Source of the DNA: Phalacrocorax aristotelis
Taxonomy: Eukaryota; Chordata; Aves; Suliformes; Phalacrocoracidae
Length of the DNA stretch: 64,000 nucleotides
NCBI RefSeq assembly: GCF_949628215.1
Contig: NW_027441311.1
Location: 110,010 to 174,009, forward strand
Direction: 5' to 3'
Below are positions 21,906 to 34,531 of the stretch, in pieces. The notes under the pieces are model-generated. The model worked only from the letters and a program-made list of their open reading frames with translations, was not told where the DNA came from and made no database searches. Within the stretch, counting starts at the first letter, position 1, and every line of letters starts with the position of its first letter. The position numbers and the translations under genes are program-made.

Positions 21906-24900
21906 CTGGGTCACTGCCCTGCGCCGCACCGCGCTGGGGGCTGGGGCCCGACCGGCGCCGGGGGACCGGGGGCAGCCACGAGCAGGGGGCCTGAGCTTAG
22001 CCACGGCCTGCAAAACACCCCGAAGCGTGAGACGCTGCAAGGCCAAGGTGGTCCTTGGCAATGGGGGCGCCTGGGCTCGGCCTCCGCCTTACCTGTCCTG
22101 GGTCTGCGTGGCGTTCCAGGGGAATGGTGTTTTCCTTGGGCGGAAGGTGGGCTGGCCGTTCGGCCGTGCTCCGGCCGTTACCGATCCTGCCAAAGGCGCT
22201 CGCACGCTCTGGCCCATTACTGCTGTGGTACCGTGCCGTAGCAGGAAGGTGTTGTGTTTTCTCACAAAAAGCCTCCTATGGTCAGTTGAAGAAATAACCT
22301 CCTTCCGTGGCACTGACTCTTTTTGTACAGTCCATAGCCGGCTTTCGGCTTTTGTCTTTACAGCATTCAGTTTGCTTTCTGCCTAGCTTTCTACCTGCTG
22401 TGAAACATTTGGATGGTTTTTTCTTGTTGGTTTTTTTTTCCCCCTACTTGCTCCACAACTCCCACACCAACCACCCAGCGCGGCTCGCCTTTCAGCCCCC
22501 AGACCCAGGAGCCTTGCCCTGGGACGGCCCTTACATGTCAGCAGAGTTGTTCCAGCTCTCACCCTGTCCCTACCCAGCTGAGGACGTCTGTGTCCGTGGG
22601 AGACACCCAGACACTCCCCCTGCAGCGTGGCAGCCCCCTGCCCCGTCAGTGAAAACTGCGGCAATATCGGCTAAGTTTAAAAGCGTCGGCAGGAGGTGCA
22701 GAATACGTAAATAAAGCGGCGGTTGGCTGCCGGGTATGGGTGCGATATAAATACATTTTGTTTACAGGCCTTCGTGCCTATTCAGCGTTGAACGGCACCG
22801 CAGCCCACCCACCCCGGGGCTCACGGGGCTCGGAGAAGGGTCTCTCCAAGGGCACAACCTAAGGCAGCGCAGGAAGCCCAGCTGCCACGCTCCCAGTCGC
22901 TACGGGACACTTGCTTACAGCTACACCGACGAGGGTACGGATGAGGCTGGAACTAGCAGAAATGCTGACTCTTCTGGCCTTTTATTTGTGGAAGGTACAG
23001 CGCGCGAGCCTCGGCGGCTCACAGGAGAAGCGCGCAGTGCTGCCTAACTCTCATTCTCAGCTCACGTACTACTGCCAAAGCTCCTGCCCTGTGCTGTGCC
23101 AGATGCCGGCTGGCGTGAGCACCTGGGCTCCTGAGGGACCCCCTTGTCCTGAGAGCCAGAGGTACTCACTTCCCTTTGCATGAGGCCTGTAGGAGATATA
23201 CCCTGCAATTTAAAAAATCCGTATCAAATGTGGCAGACTCAAAAGAGGGCATTTTTAAAAAGGCAGGTTTGTTTTCTTTGTTAACTTTACGATCTACAGC
23301 CTAGCAAAGAGCTCCCTTTCAGTGTCAGTCGCTTGGCTTTCTCCCCTACTGACGAGGTCCCAGCCTCCCGGTGAGATCTCGCTGGAGATATTCTGAGTTT
23401 CCCTCGAGTACGTGGCTGCCCTGGCCCGAGGCCAGCGAAGAAGCTGACTTTGCCCGTGCCTGAATCAGCAACACGTCCAGCAGGCGACTTGCAGAGCCCA
23501 GGGAACCCTCGTAAAGAGGTTTGGGGGTGGGGCGCGCCACATCTGCGGCATCGGCCGTGGGAAAGGACCGGCGCAGTAAAACAGGTGGGTGAAACCGCGG
23601 TCCGCGCCAATACGTGCTGCTGCCTGGGGCATCGCTTTGCTGCGGGTCAAGTCAGATGCTCTCTGTAAGAGTCAGTCAGGGTAAAGGCAGCAGCAGATTT
23701 CTTTTCTGCTCATTTTAACAAAGGCTGGACGGAGCCCATAGAGGAAGGCACTACGCGTCTTGCTGGGTTGGTTTCCCTGCCTTCTCGTAAGCTGTCGCGG
23801 AAACTTGCACGAGCAAAGCCTGTGCAAGCTGATGACAGCCACACACGGTTGAAGAGGGAGCAGACGGTGAGAGCAGAGGTGTGCGCTCAGGCTGTGCGCT
23901 GGAAGCTAATGCTAATGCTGCAAAATAAAGAGTGGATTTTCTTTTTTGGGTTTAGGTGAGCGCTAAACATGACATGTGCATATGTGCGTGTGTCTCTCGC
24001 AGGTTTTTGTCATACACCCCACCCTCCCACCCCAAAAAAACAACCCACACATGCCACGCGTTAAACAGTGGTTTTCCGTTGTACTTAGAAGTGCTTACAT
24101 AGGTGTGTTGGTTTTTTTCTTTTTTATTTTTTAATGCAGAAACAGCAATACGATAGATTTAATACAGCTAGCAATTAGATGGGTGTAGCTTTAGAGCGTC
24201 GGCTGTTTACAAAGCAACCGCACACCTTCTTTAACTCACAGTTTAAACAAGTAAACTTGCAGTGCATCACACGTGCTTTGTACAGTCACGTTCCACACGG
24301 CAGGCCAGATGCTTCACCCTGCCTTGTCCTTGTTGCCCCGACTCCAACGGGACCGCCGAGGCCATCCTGGGGACAGCGCCGCTTTCTAGCAGCTGGGTTG
24401 CTTGCCTGGACGCCCCACAGACAAAGAGTCATTTCCCCACTGAACCTCTTCTCAAATAATTTCCTAGCCCTGCAGGCCCCACGTCCTTTGGTTCATATTT
24501 CCTTTTTTCCGGGCTTGATGCACAGGACCGACGATTTCCAGAAATAGAAACAGAGGCTGATTCAGTCCAGGCTAAACATTCTCTGACCTAAACCAAACTG
24601 TCTTCGAAGAGATAGCTGTACCGTAGGCACCACCTCGGGAACAGAAGTTGCCCTGTCATAAAAAAAAAAAAAAAAAAAAGAAGGAAAACAAGGCATTTCA
24701 GGCTGAGGAGGCTGAGCGGTGTGCTGGGGGCGGTGGGGGTTGGAAAGAAACAGTTCAGACGATTAGAGCGAGCTTAGCGTTGCAAAGCGTGCCATTATTT
24801 TTAATTTGGCAGTCAGAAGACAATAGATTCTGACACTGATTTCCTGTGTGCTGCGGGAGTTCTCGCCTCAGCATTCCTGTGCACCATTTTACTTTTGTGT

Positions 24901-25854
24901 CCCGTCCGCTTCGCTTTTGCGCTGTAGCTCTCCGGTTCTAGCTACGCTTCCCACCACCCCCATTACTCTTTGACAAGCCCAGCTCTCACTGTGCTTCCCT
25001 TCCCTTCCCTTCCCTTCCCGTATGCGCGTGCAGGGAAAAGCCCGCGCGTCTGCCACTACAGGACACGCTCTGGGAGGCAGGAGAGATGACGACGCTCCCT
25101 GACAGAGGACACAGCTGAGGGGCGGTCCGCCGGGGCTGGGGAGATGGCAGCACCTTCCCTCAGCTGCCCCATCCGAGCACAGGTGCAGGTGAGCACTGAG
25201 GAGAGACAAGCAGGCAGGAGCCGCAGAGCGAGAGAGAAAATAAAATTCACGGGTGGGTGCTACTTGCGTCTCATTTTTAGCGCAAGGGATGAATTCTCAG
25301 CACATTCTTGGAGCTGCCCCTTTGGGACTCATGGAGAAGAGGGAGGTTGGCCACGCGGTGCAGCCCAGCTCTGCTTCCCCTAAATGGTTTTACTGTTCAG
25401 GTGTTGCCCTAATCTGGCCGGTATCCCTGCAAAGAGTTTGGGATTTCTGCTGCCTCTCCGGGCCAGCCGCAGACCCTGACTTCATCGCAGCGAATGACCC
25501 TGCACTCCTCAGAGCGGTTGCCGAGTCACATCCCGCTGCCTTCCCTGCAGAACCGGTGACCCTTTTTCAGCCCTTGCCCCCTCTTCTCTCCGCTCGTTGC
25601 CCATCCCTTTATCAGTGCCGGCACCGATCCTGCCTCCAGCTCGCCCTGTCTCCACCTGCGAGCGCCCAACAGGAGCTAAATGTCTCCTCAAGGACGCACG
25701 GAAGAGACGCGCAGGTAACCCAGCACAGACCCCCTGCAAACATCTTCTTTCCATTTTCTTTCCTCTCCTGACACGAAGAGATGACTTAGGAAAAAGCGTA
25801 CTGCTCACACTTCACCTGCACTGCTTCTACTTTCACTTTCGCTCTCCTTGGCAG
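21906..25854. other. Unidentified mostly unique DNA
   Basis: No recognisable gene. Noted: a minus-strand donor CAG|GTAAGG near 22093-22098; a plus-strand AATAAA near 22711; a 20-base A-run at about 24660-24679; a (CCCTT)n tract near 24990-25018. Open frames here are short and lack family motifs. Confidence 0.45.
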
Positions 25855-26490
25855 TAATTAATAGCGGTGGCTGGGGGGGCTGGGGCATTCCCCCAAAGCG
25901 GCTGCAGTTACATCCGGGCGGTTGTGGCACTCCATTAGCTCTGTAGTTTTTAAATCTAAATCTTCTGGAATTGTTAGTTCTGCTCAGGAATCACCCGTAC
26001 CTGCAAATTTTCTTAATAGCTACGCTTGACCCCAGCCACTGTTTAACAGCTCACCTTTATTTCTCTTCATTTAAGAACCTAAAGCTTCGTTTACTGCTTG
26101 GGTTGGAAGCAGGAGCTGTCGCTGCCTCTGAACTTTCTAACAGCCCTGTTACAATTTCAGTACTACCCGCTCCCAATTTAGCTTTCCGGGTCGATTTTCA
26201 TTCTAGATTCGAAAATTTCCTTATTTTGTTTCTGATCAGGAGTCATTAATGCCTGCAGTTGATTTAGTAACGGCTGTATTTAGATTGAGCTATTAATGAC
26301 TCGCAACTCTATTTATGGCATAAAAAAGGACTGCCTTTATTTTTTTTAACTACAGATTAGGAATAATGACTGCCTGGTTTGTTCAGTAATAGGTGTGATT
26401 AAATTTAGTCACGACTCCTCCCTAAATAATATGTATTTATTTGCACTCTAACAATTTAACCTTCCCTTTACCGGCCAGGGGCACCGACAA
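25855..26490. repeat. Paralogous noncoding element, copy a (partner 49560-50265)
   Basis: About 650 bp of AT-rich sequence aligns from end to end with 49560-50265. Its best-kept feature is a perfect 11-bp inverted repeat, GAGTCATTAAT (26240-26250) and ATTAATGACTC (26292-26302), around a 41-bp loop containing AACGGCTGTATTTAG. No open frame is shared. It could be an old transposon, a duplicated enhancer or a noncoding RNA. Confidence 0.7.
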
Positions 26491-27120
26491 GTGCCCGTGC
26501 GTACCTCCGCTCCCCCTGCGCCGGCTCCCCAGGGAACAGCCTCTTACCCTGACCAGAGTCTGCAGCGGCCCGTTGTCATCCCAGCTCCTCGCCCTCGAGA
26601 AAGCGGCCGCCTGAAGCGGCGGCAGCTCCGCTGCTGCCCAGAGGGGACGGAAATGGCGCGGGGTAAAGCTCTCCGGGCCGCCTGCGTCCCGCGCGGAGGC
26701 GGTGACCTCAGCAGCCTGTACGCTGTTGGGGCCGAGCCAACAACCTGAGGAGGAGTCGCAGGGCGTAGCTGTTTCTGCAACAACCACGCTTTCCCGCCTG
26801 GCTGGACAAGAAAGCGGGGCCTGCGGGGGCCTGGAGAGGCAGCATCGCTGCAGGTTGTGCCACGGCTGTTGAGAGGCCAAGGCAACACCTGAAACAGTGA
26901 ACGGCACAACTAGTGAAAACCCCCAAGGTTCCGGGTTCAGTAAAGACAGGAATTGCAGCAGCACAATAAAATGATCTCACGAGGGGAAAAAAAACAGCAA
27001 AGCAAAAACCAAACCCCAAACAGAACACCATACCACTAACCCGTCTCACCGCCCCCTCAGCGCCCAAAACAGCATCCTGGGAGAAAAAAAGCAAAGCAGG
27101 CCACAAGGGACCTTTCTAGT
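26491..27120. other. GC-rich unidentified DNA
   Basis: Minus-strand donor-like sites (GGAG|GTACGC near 26500 and CAGG|GTAAGAG near 26547) and CpG-rich sequence at 26540-26720, but no recognisable product. Confidence 0.4.
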
Positions 27121-27420
27121 ACAGATGCCGCCAAAGAGTGCCAAGCTCTGGAATCCTTACCTCAGGCAACGCCTCCGCTTCTCTAAACGCCAGAGCACGC
27201 CTGCCCGGGGGGCTGAGACAGCCCCAAAGCTGCGACCGCCCGAGGGAACACGGGAGCACCGACGCCAGAGAAGCCCAGGGCCAGAGCCGGGGCTCTTCCA
27301 CCCCCGGGCCCCGCCCCCGCCCTTCCCACAGCGCCCCGCGAAAGGGGCGGGCCGAGCCCCCCGGGGGGTGAAGGCCCCGGGAGCCGTACGAGAGCCGCCT
27401 GGAGTTCCCGGCACGGGAGG
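27121..27420. promoter_or_regulatory. Promoter-like block, GC-rich copy (partner 35735-36005)
   Basis: Aligns along its length with 35735-36005. Conserved are a minus-strand donor GAG|GTAAGG (exon side from 27161), a CCCGGGCCC...GCCCTTCCCACA stretch and a GAAAGGGG box. The position of the partner's plus-strand TATA box reads GGGGTGAAGG here, so this copy lacks TATA and is far richer in G and C. Confidence 0.6.
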
Positions 27421-27481
27421 GAGGGGGGAGAGAAAACACCCAAACCGAGCCCCCCGGGCGGAGCAAACACAGGCTCGGGCT

Positions 27482-27925
27482 GTTGCCGGGGGGCGGGGCC
27501 TGTCGCTAAGGGGAGAGAGCCGGCACCGCCCCCCGGGCCGTTGCCGGGGGGCGGGGCCTGTCGCTAAGGGGAGAGAGCCGGCACCGCCCCCCGGGCCGTT
27601 GCCGGGGGGTGGGGCCTGTCGCTAAGGGGAGAGAGCCGGCACCGCCCCCCGGGCCGTTGCCGGGGGGTGGGGCCTGTCACTAAGGGGGTGTGTCCAAAGG
27701 GACGCTGGCAATGCCCCTGGAGCCATCACCAAGGGCAGGGCCTGTTGCTATGGAGGGTGGGGCCAGGCAGCACCAGCAACACCCCCAGGCTGTCACCAGG
27801 GGGTGGGACCTGTTGCTAACTGGGGATGCTGGGGAGCACACGAGCACGGCCCCACCCCACCAGGCCCTCGCCAGGGGGCGGGGCCTGTCGCAAAGGTGGG
27901 TGGGGCCAGAGGGGTCAGATATCAG
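27482..27925. repeat. 58-bp VNTR (GC-rich)
   Basis: Units start at 27482, 27540, 27598 and 27656. The first three are nearly perfect and the unit begins GTTGCCGGGGGGCGGGGCCT. Further diverged, longer units follow to about 27925. A related core, GGCGGGGCCTGTCGCTA, recurs at 48670. Confidence 0.93.
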
Positions 27926-27937
27926 CCCGCGCGTATA

Positions 27938-30900
27938 GACCAGTGCGTCCCAGTAATGACCAACATGCCACACAGTATGGATCCCAGTACATCCCAGCTC
28001 CCTCCCAGCGACGCCCAGTACATCCCAGTTCCCTCCCAGTACATCCCAGTTCCCTCCCAGTACATCCCAGTACATCCCAGTTCCCTCACAGTACATCACA
28101 GTTTCCTCCCAGTTCACACACAGTTCACTCCCAGTTCCATTCCAGTACATCCCAGTACATGCCAGTTGCCTCCCAGTTTCCTCTAAGTACATACCAGTAC
28201 TTCACAGTTCCCTCCCAGTACATCCCAGTTCCCTCCCAGTACATCCCAGGATATCCCTGTACATCCCAGTGCCTACCAGCACATCCCAGTATATCCCTAT
28301 TCCATACCAGAGCCTACCAGTACATCCCAGTTCCCTACCAGTACGTCCCAGTTCCCTACCAGTACGTCCCAGTTCCCTACCAGTACGTCCCAGTTCCCTA
28401 CCAGTACGTCCCAGTTCCATCCCAGTTCCCTACCGGTTCCCTCGCACTGCATCCAAGTTTCAACCCCGTACGTCCCAGTACATGCAGTTCCTTCCCAGTC
28501 CCCTCCCAGTACATCCCAGTAGCTCCCAGTACAACCCAGTACATCCCAGTTCCCACCCAGTTCACTCCCAGTTCCATTCCAGTACATCCAGGTACATGCC
28601 AGTTTCCTCCCAGTACATCCCAGTTCCCCCTCGGTACATAACAGTTCCCTCCCAGTACACCCCAGTACATCCCAGTTCCCTCCCAGTACATCCCAGTTAC
28701 CTCTAAATACATCCCAGTACTTCACAGTTCCCTCCCAGCACATCCCAGTACGTCCCAGTTCCCCTCAGTACATAACACTTCCCTCCCAGTACATACCAGT
28801 ACATCCCACTGTCCTCACAGTACGTCCCAGTTCCGTCCCAGTACATCCAAGTTCCCTCCCAGTTCACTCCCAGTACATAACAGTTACCTACCAGTACATC
28901 CCAGTACATCCTGGTACATCCCAAATCCCTGCCAGTTCCACCCGGTACAACCCAGTACAAGCCTGTACATCCTAGTTCCTCCACAGTACATCCCAGGGCA
29001 TCCCCGCACATTGTAGTGCCTCCCAGTACATCCCAGTTCCCTCCCAGTTCACTCCCAGTACACAACAGTTACCTCCCAGTACATCCCAGTACATCCCAGT
29101 AGATCCTGGTACATCCCAAATCCCTGCCAGTTCCACCCGGTACAACCCAGTACAAGCCTGTACATCCTAGTTCCTCCACAGTACATCCCAGGGCATCCCC
29201 GCACATTGTAGTGCCTCCCAGTACATCCCAGTACTGGGAGGGACCTGGGATGTACTGGGAGGGAACTGGGATGTACTGGGAGGGAACTGGGATGTACTGG
29301 GATGTATTGGGACGGAACTGGGATGTATTGGGAGGCACTGGGAAAGAAGTGGTAGTGAACCGGGAGGGAATTGGGATGTACGGGGATGAACTGGTAGGGA
29401 ACTGGGATGTACTGGAATGGAACGGGGATGTATTGGGATGTACAGGAACGGAACTGGAATGTACGGCGATGTACTGGGATGTACTGGGAGCGAACTGGGA
29501 TTTACTGGGATGTACTGGGAGGAAACTGGGATATACTGGGAGGAAACTGGGATATACTGGGAGGAAACTGGGAGGGAAGTGGGTGTCAACTGGGACATTC
29601 CAGTTTCCTCCCAGTACGTCCCAGTTCCCTACCAGTGCAGCCCAGTACATCCCAGATCCCTCCCAGTCCCTCCCAGTCCCTCCCAGTACATCCCAGTTCC
29701 CTCACAGTTCACACACAGTTCACTCCCAGTTCCATTCCAGTACATCCCAGTACATGCCAGTTGCCTCCCAGTTTCCTCTAAGTACATCCCAGTACTTCAA
29801 AGTTCCCTCCCAGTACATCCCAGTTCCCTCTAAGTACATCCCAGTACTTCACAGTTCACTCCCACTACATCCCAGTACGTCCCAGTTCCCCCTTGGTACA
29901 TAACACTTCCCTCCCAATACATCCAAGTTCCCTGCCAGTATGTCCCAGTACATCCCAGTTCCCTCCCAGTACATACCAGTTCCCTCCCAGTACATACCAG
30001 TTCCCTCCCAGTTCCCTCCCAGTACATACCAGTTCCCTCCCAGTACATCCCAGTACATCCTGGTACATCCCAGTTCCCACCCAGTACATCCTACTACATA
30101 CCTGTTCCCTCCCAGTTCACTCCCAGCACATCCCCGTACTTCACAGTTCCATCCCAGTACATCCCAGTACGCACCAGTTCCCCTCTGTACATAACACTTC
30201 CCTCCCAGTACATAACAGTACATCCCACTGTCCTCACAGTACGTAACACTTCCCTCCCAGTACATCCCAGTTCCCTACCAGTACGTCCCAGTTCCCTCCC
30301 AGTTCACTCCCAGTACACAACAGTTACCTCCCAGTACATCCCAGTAGGTCCTGGTACATCCCAAATCCCTGCCAGCTCCACCCGGTACAACCCAGTACAA
30401 GCCTGTACATCCTAGTTCCTCCACAGTACATCCCAGGGCATCCCCGCACATTGTAGTGCCTCCCAGTACATCCCAGCTCCCTCCCAGTACTGGGAGGGAC
30501 CTGGGATGTACTGGGAGGGACCTGGGATGTACTGGGAGGGACCTGGGATGTACTGGGAGGGACCTGGGATGTACTGGGAGGGACCTGGGATGTACTGGGA
30601 GGGACCTGGGATGTACTGGGATGTAATGGGACGGAACTGGGAAAGAAGTGGTAGCGAACCGGGAGGGAATTGGGATGTACGGGGATGAACTGGTAGGGAA
30701 CTGGGATGTACTGGCATGGAACGGGGATGTATTGGGATGTACAGGAACGGAACTGGAATGTACTGCGATGTACTGGGAGCGAACTGGGATTTACTGGGAT
30801 GTACTGGGAGGAAACTGGTATATACTGGGAGGAAACTGGTATATACTGGGAGGAAACTGGGAGGAAAGTGGGTGTCAACTGGGACATTCCAGTTTCCTCC

Positions 30901-31676
30901 CAGTACATCCCAGTTCCCTACCAGTGCATCCCAGTCCGTCCCAGTTCCCTCCCAGTCCGTCCCAGTACATCCCAGTTCCCTCCCGGTACATCCTACTACA
31001 TACCAGTTCCCTCCCAGTTCACTCCCAGTACACAACAGTTACCTCCCAGTACGTCCCAGTTCCCTCCCAGTACGTCCCAGTACATCCCAGTTCCGTCCCT
31101 GTTTCCGACTAGTGCGTCCTAGTTCCCTCCCAGTACGTCCCAGTTCCCTCTTAGTCCATTCCAGTTCCCTCCAGGATATCCCAGTACATCCCAGTTCCCT
31201 CCAGTACATCTCAGTTCTCTCCCATTTCCCTCCAAGTACATCCCAGTTCCCTCCCAGTTCACTCCCAGTACACAACAGTTACCTCCCAGTACATCCCAGT
31301 ACATCCCAGTAGATCCTAGGACATCCCAAATCCCTGCCAGTTCCACCCGGTACAACCCAGTACAAGCCTGTACATCCTAGTTCCTCCACGGTACATCCCA
31401 GGGCATCCCCGCACATTGTAGTGCCTCCCAGTACATCCCAGTTCCCTCCCAGTACATCCCAGTTCCCTCCCAGTTCACTCCCAGTACACAACAGTTACCT
31501 CCCAGTACATCCCAGTACATCCCAGTAGATCCTGGTACATCCCAAATCCCTGCCAGTTCCACCCGGTACAACCCAGTACAAGCCTGTACATCCTAGTTCC
31601 TCCACAGTACATCCCAGGGCATCCCCGCACATTGTAGTGCCTCCCAGTACATCCCAGGTCCCTCCCAGTACTGGGA
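27938..31676. repeat. 3.7-kb composite minisatellite (CCCAGTACAT / CCCAGTTCCCT) with inverted blocks
   Basis: Alternating 10- and 11-bp units, mainly CCCAGTACAT and CCCAGTTCCCT. Blocks at about 29231-29595 and 30489-30885 are in the opposite orientation (ATGTACTGGG). The switches occur at CCCAGTACTGGG palindromes (29229, 30485, and again at 31665, where the array ends). Long-range units exist: the marker CCAAATCCCTGCCAG recurs at 28921, 29116, 30361, 31326 and 31542. Long open frames of the PSQYIPV type are by-products of the repeat. Confidence 0.95.
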
Positions 31677-32049
31677 CGCACGGCCAGGAAACCTCCGTCC
31701 GGTAAGAGCACGCGCAGAACCCTAGCGCGCCCCTAGCGCCGCGCCAGAAAACGACGAGACCCTCGTGGGCGGGGACAAGCGCTTCCTCTCGACACCGACA
31801 AGAAGGATGCGCAAGCAGCCCGCCTTCAAGACCTCAGCCCCTGAAGAGGCACGGAAGAAGTGCCAGTCCCTAAAACAGACAGCTAGCGAGCAGAGCCGCT
31901 CACGCGGCCGGGAACGGCGCGGCACAAGACCACCCGCCAGAACCGCCCGAGACGCCAAAACGATCCACGCTGGCAGCTTGCGACGCCAAAAGAGAGGCGC
32001 CCGATGGGCACCGAGCCCACGACTAGGGCCTCGCCGGGCCCTACTAACG
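31677..32049. other. CpG-rich DNA beside the minisatellite
   Basis: Dense CpG and a plus-strand donor-like CCG|GTAAGAG near 31700. No recognisable gene. Confidence 0.4.
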
Positions 32050-32700
32050 CCGCGGAAGCACCTGCCTCGATCCTACGGAACAAAGAACAACCGAGACCCG
32101 AGGAAGGTCACACGCACCCAACACCAGACAGACAGACGCACTACACAACGACACGCACAGCCTGGAACCGCCCTGCCCAGGGCACACTACTGTCATATTT
32201 CAGAGGAACCCGCTCCATTCCCCTGCTCAAAGGGGACCACTTCCTAGACAACCCTCTCCCCTACGCTCTCTTTAAAAGCCCTTCCTGCCACAGGCAACCG
32301 TGCCCCCCTCGCTCCCCCAACCCCTTCCTCAGCACCGTTGCCTCAACTTAGCTTCCAAGGGGCCGAGAGTCCCCCTCTTCCCTTCCTTCTGAAGGAAAAG
32401 CACACGTCGCTCCTCCAGTCACCAGCTGCCTCTTCGTCCCCTGAAAAACAAAAACAATCACAAGCCCCACACAACAGCCCTGTCAGTCAGCATCCCATCA
32501 CTCGACAAAGACCTAGGCCGCTGCATCCATCTACCTCAGATGCGCCCGGCTGCGCCGCTCACTTGCTCCGTGGCCGTGCCCAGCTCACACTGTTGCCCTC
32601 CCTCGTGGCCCCTAGGGATACCAGGAGCCCGTGTTACCGCCGCACTTCCAAAGGAAGATCTCCCCAGCCCCACGCCCCTCCTCCCTGCGGCCCAGCTCAC

Positions 32701-33037
32701 CTCAAACGCGCATCCGGTCCCAAAGGCAGCTGCACACCAGCTAAAAAACCAAACAGAAATGCTTCAACCCGCTTGCCACACAACGCCTTGGTACGGAACC
32801 ACCGCCTCGACCGCAATCGCCTCACCTTCTCGGACCTCTCGTGGCCATGCGTTGTCTCCCCTCTGAAGGCTGATTGCGGCACCTGCAAAAATCCAAGCAG
32901 AAACGCCCCTGCTGAGAGGCTGCAGAACTGTCAAGCTACCCACACCAATCCCCGTTGAAGACTCGCACCTTTTCCTCACTAGCTCACCTACCCGGACGCC
33001 ATCCGGTCCAACTGCCACGTTCAAGCTTGACCACCAC
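32701..33037 (-). other. Exon-like segments H1, F1, G1 (minus strand)
   Basis: G1 32988-33037 (50 nt), F1 32826-32882 (57 nt) and H1 32701-32740 (40 nt) each have a T-rich acceptor ending AG and a GTGAGC or GTGAGG donor on the minus strand. F1 and G1 recur with the same borders and almost the same spacing at 34226-34439, F1/G1 being 105 bp apart there and F2/G2 108 bp apart. They are open in at least one frame but resemble no family I know. Confidence 0.55.
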
Positions 33038-33256
33038 CTGCAAGACCCAAACATGGGTTGTTCATGACTAACTGCAAAGCCCCAAAGAGGCACATCGCTA
33101 CTCCAGCGCACCTAACATTGCTCCCCCCGTGCAGCTCCCCTCCGGTGCCCGGATCCCGCTTGGCCCACCACGTGCACCCTCAAATATTAACGCCATATTG
33201 CGCTCACAGAGCCATCGGTCACCGCTTCCCTCTACATACATCACGCACCAACTCAC

Positions 33257-33317
33257 CCTGCTTACAGCGCTATCCTCGGCCCTCCTCCGTCGCCCTGCAC
33301 GACTCCTCCCGCGGCAC
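33257..33317 (-). other. Exon-like segment E2 (minus strand)
   Basis: 61 nt, acceptor TTTTTGCAG, donor G|GTGAGT. It aligns with 17048-17107 but contains a TAG in the frame that is open there, so it is either decayed or noncoding. Confidence 0.5.
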
Positions 33318-34099
33318 CTGCAAAAATATCAAACAAGTCCCCTCAACGAACAGCAATAGCTTAGCCATTCCACAGGCCTCGTTCCCAGGTAGCAAGCCCA
33401 TCGAGAGCCCAGCGAGGCCTGCTCTGCCATCTAAACACCATAGTAACGCTGCCGAGGCACCTGCCTGGCTCCTAAGGAACAAAGGCACCAACCGAGACCC
33501 GAGGAAGGTCGGAGACACCCAACACGAAACACACACACTGCACAATAACGCACACAGCCTGGAACCGCCCTGCCCGGCACACGTTCCCGTCACATTGAAG
33601 AGGAACCCGCTCCTTTTCCCTGCTCTCAAAGGGGACCGCTTCCCGGACAGCCCGCTCCGCTGCACCATCCTTAAAACCCCTCCCTCCCCCAACCCCTTCC
33701 CCAGCACCGTTGCCTCAACCTAGCTTTCAAGGGGCCCAGAGTCTCGGTCCACCCATCCTTCAGACGAACAAGCGCACAGTCAGCCCACTGCATCGGTCCT
33801 CCAAGGGCCAGGTGCCTTTTCATCACCTAAACAAAAACAACACAAATACACACACAGCAGCGATGCCAGCCAGCATCCCATCGCTCCACAAGGACCCACC
33901 CCCGCAACGCCCCCCACCTCACGCGCACCCGGCTGCTCCGCTCACCCGGCTGCTCCGTGCCCGTTCCGGACGAGGACGAACGCCATCCCCTGCGGCCCCT
34001 AGAGATACCAGAGGGCACACAAAGTTACCGTCGCTCCGCCAAAAAAGGAAGAACGAACCACGCCGGCCCCGCGCCCCTCCCCTCTGCGACCCAGCTCCC

Positions 34100-34439
34100 C
34101 TCCAACGCGCATCCAGGCCCAAAGGCAGCCGGCGCACAACCTGCAACACCAGAGACAAACGCTTCAATTGAGTGGCCGTACGACACCTTGCTCTCAAGCA
34201 GCCGCCTGGCCTTCGAGCCCCTCACCTCTCGGACCTCTCGTCGGCACGCGGCGTCTCCCCTCCGAAGCCTGCGTGCGGCACCTGCAAGAACCCAGGCAAA
34301 AAAGGACCCGCTCGGGTGCTGCGGGGCTCTCAGGATACCCGCACAAACCCCCCCCATCTCAGACACGCACCTTTCCCTCGACAGCTCACCTGCCTGGCCT
34401 CCAGCAGATCCGGTTGCCATCTGGAGGCTCGCCCGCCAC
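34100..34439 (-). other. Exon-like segments H2, F2, G2 (minus strand)
   Basis: G2 34390-34439 (50 nt) and F2 34226-34281 (56 nt) keep good acceptors and donors. H2 (about 34100-34140) keeps the acceptor but its donor reads GGGAGC. Confidence 0.55.
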
Positions 34440-34531
34440 CTGCAAGAGCCAAACGCATGTTGCTCGCCACCACCTGCAACGCGACCCCTCAGGACGAATC
34501 GCTACGCTTCAGCCCACCCGTCACCGCTCAC

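Larger units (their letters stand above)
32050..33441. repeat. Tandem module, copy 1 (period about 1.39 kb)
   Basis: 32050-32360 aligns with 33442-33752, and 32410-32580 aligns with 33800-33970, an offset of 1392 bp. The module holds exon-like segments of types H, F, G and E on the minus strand (separate entries). Confidence 0.75.

Noticed and set aside
27826-31709. Many overlapping frames encoding SQYIPVP-like or YWDVLGG-like repeats on both strands
   Set aside because: All lie inside the CCCAGTACAT minisatellite and occur in every frame and both strands.
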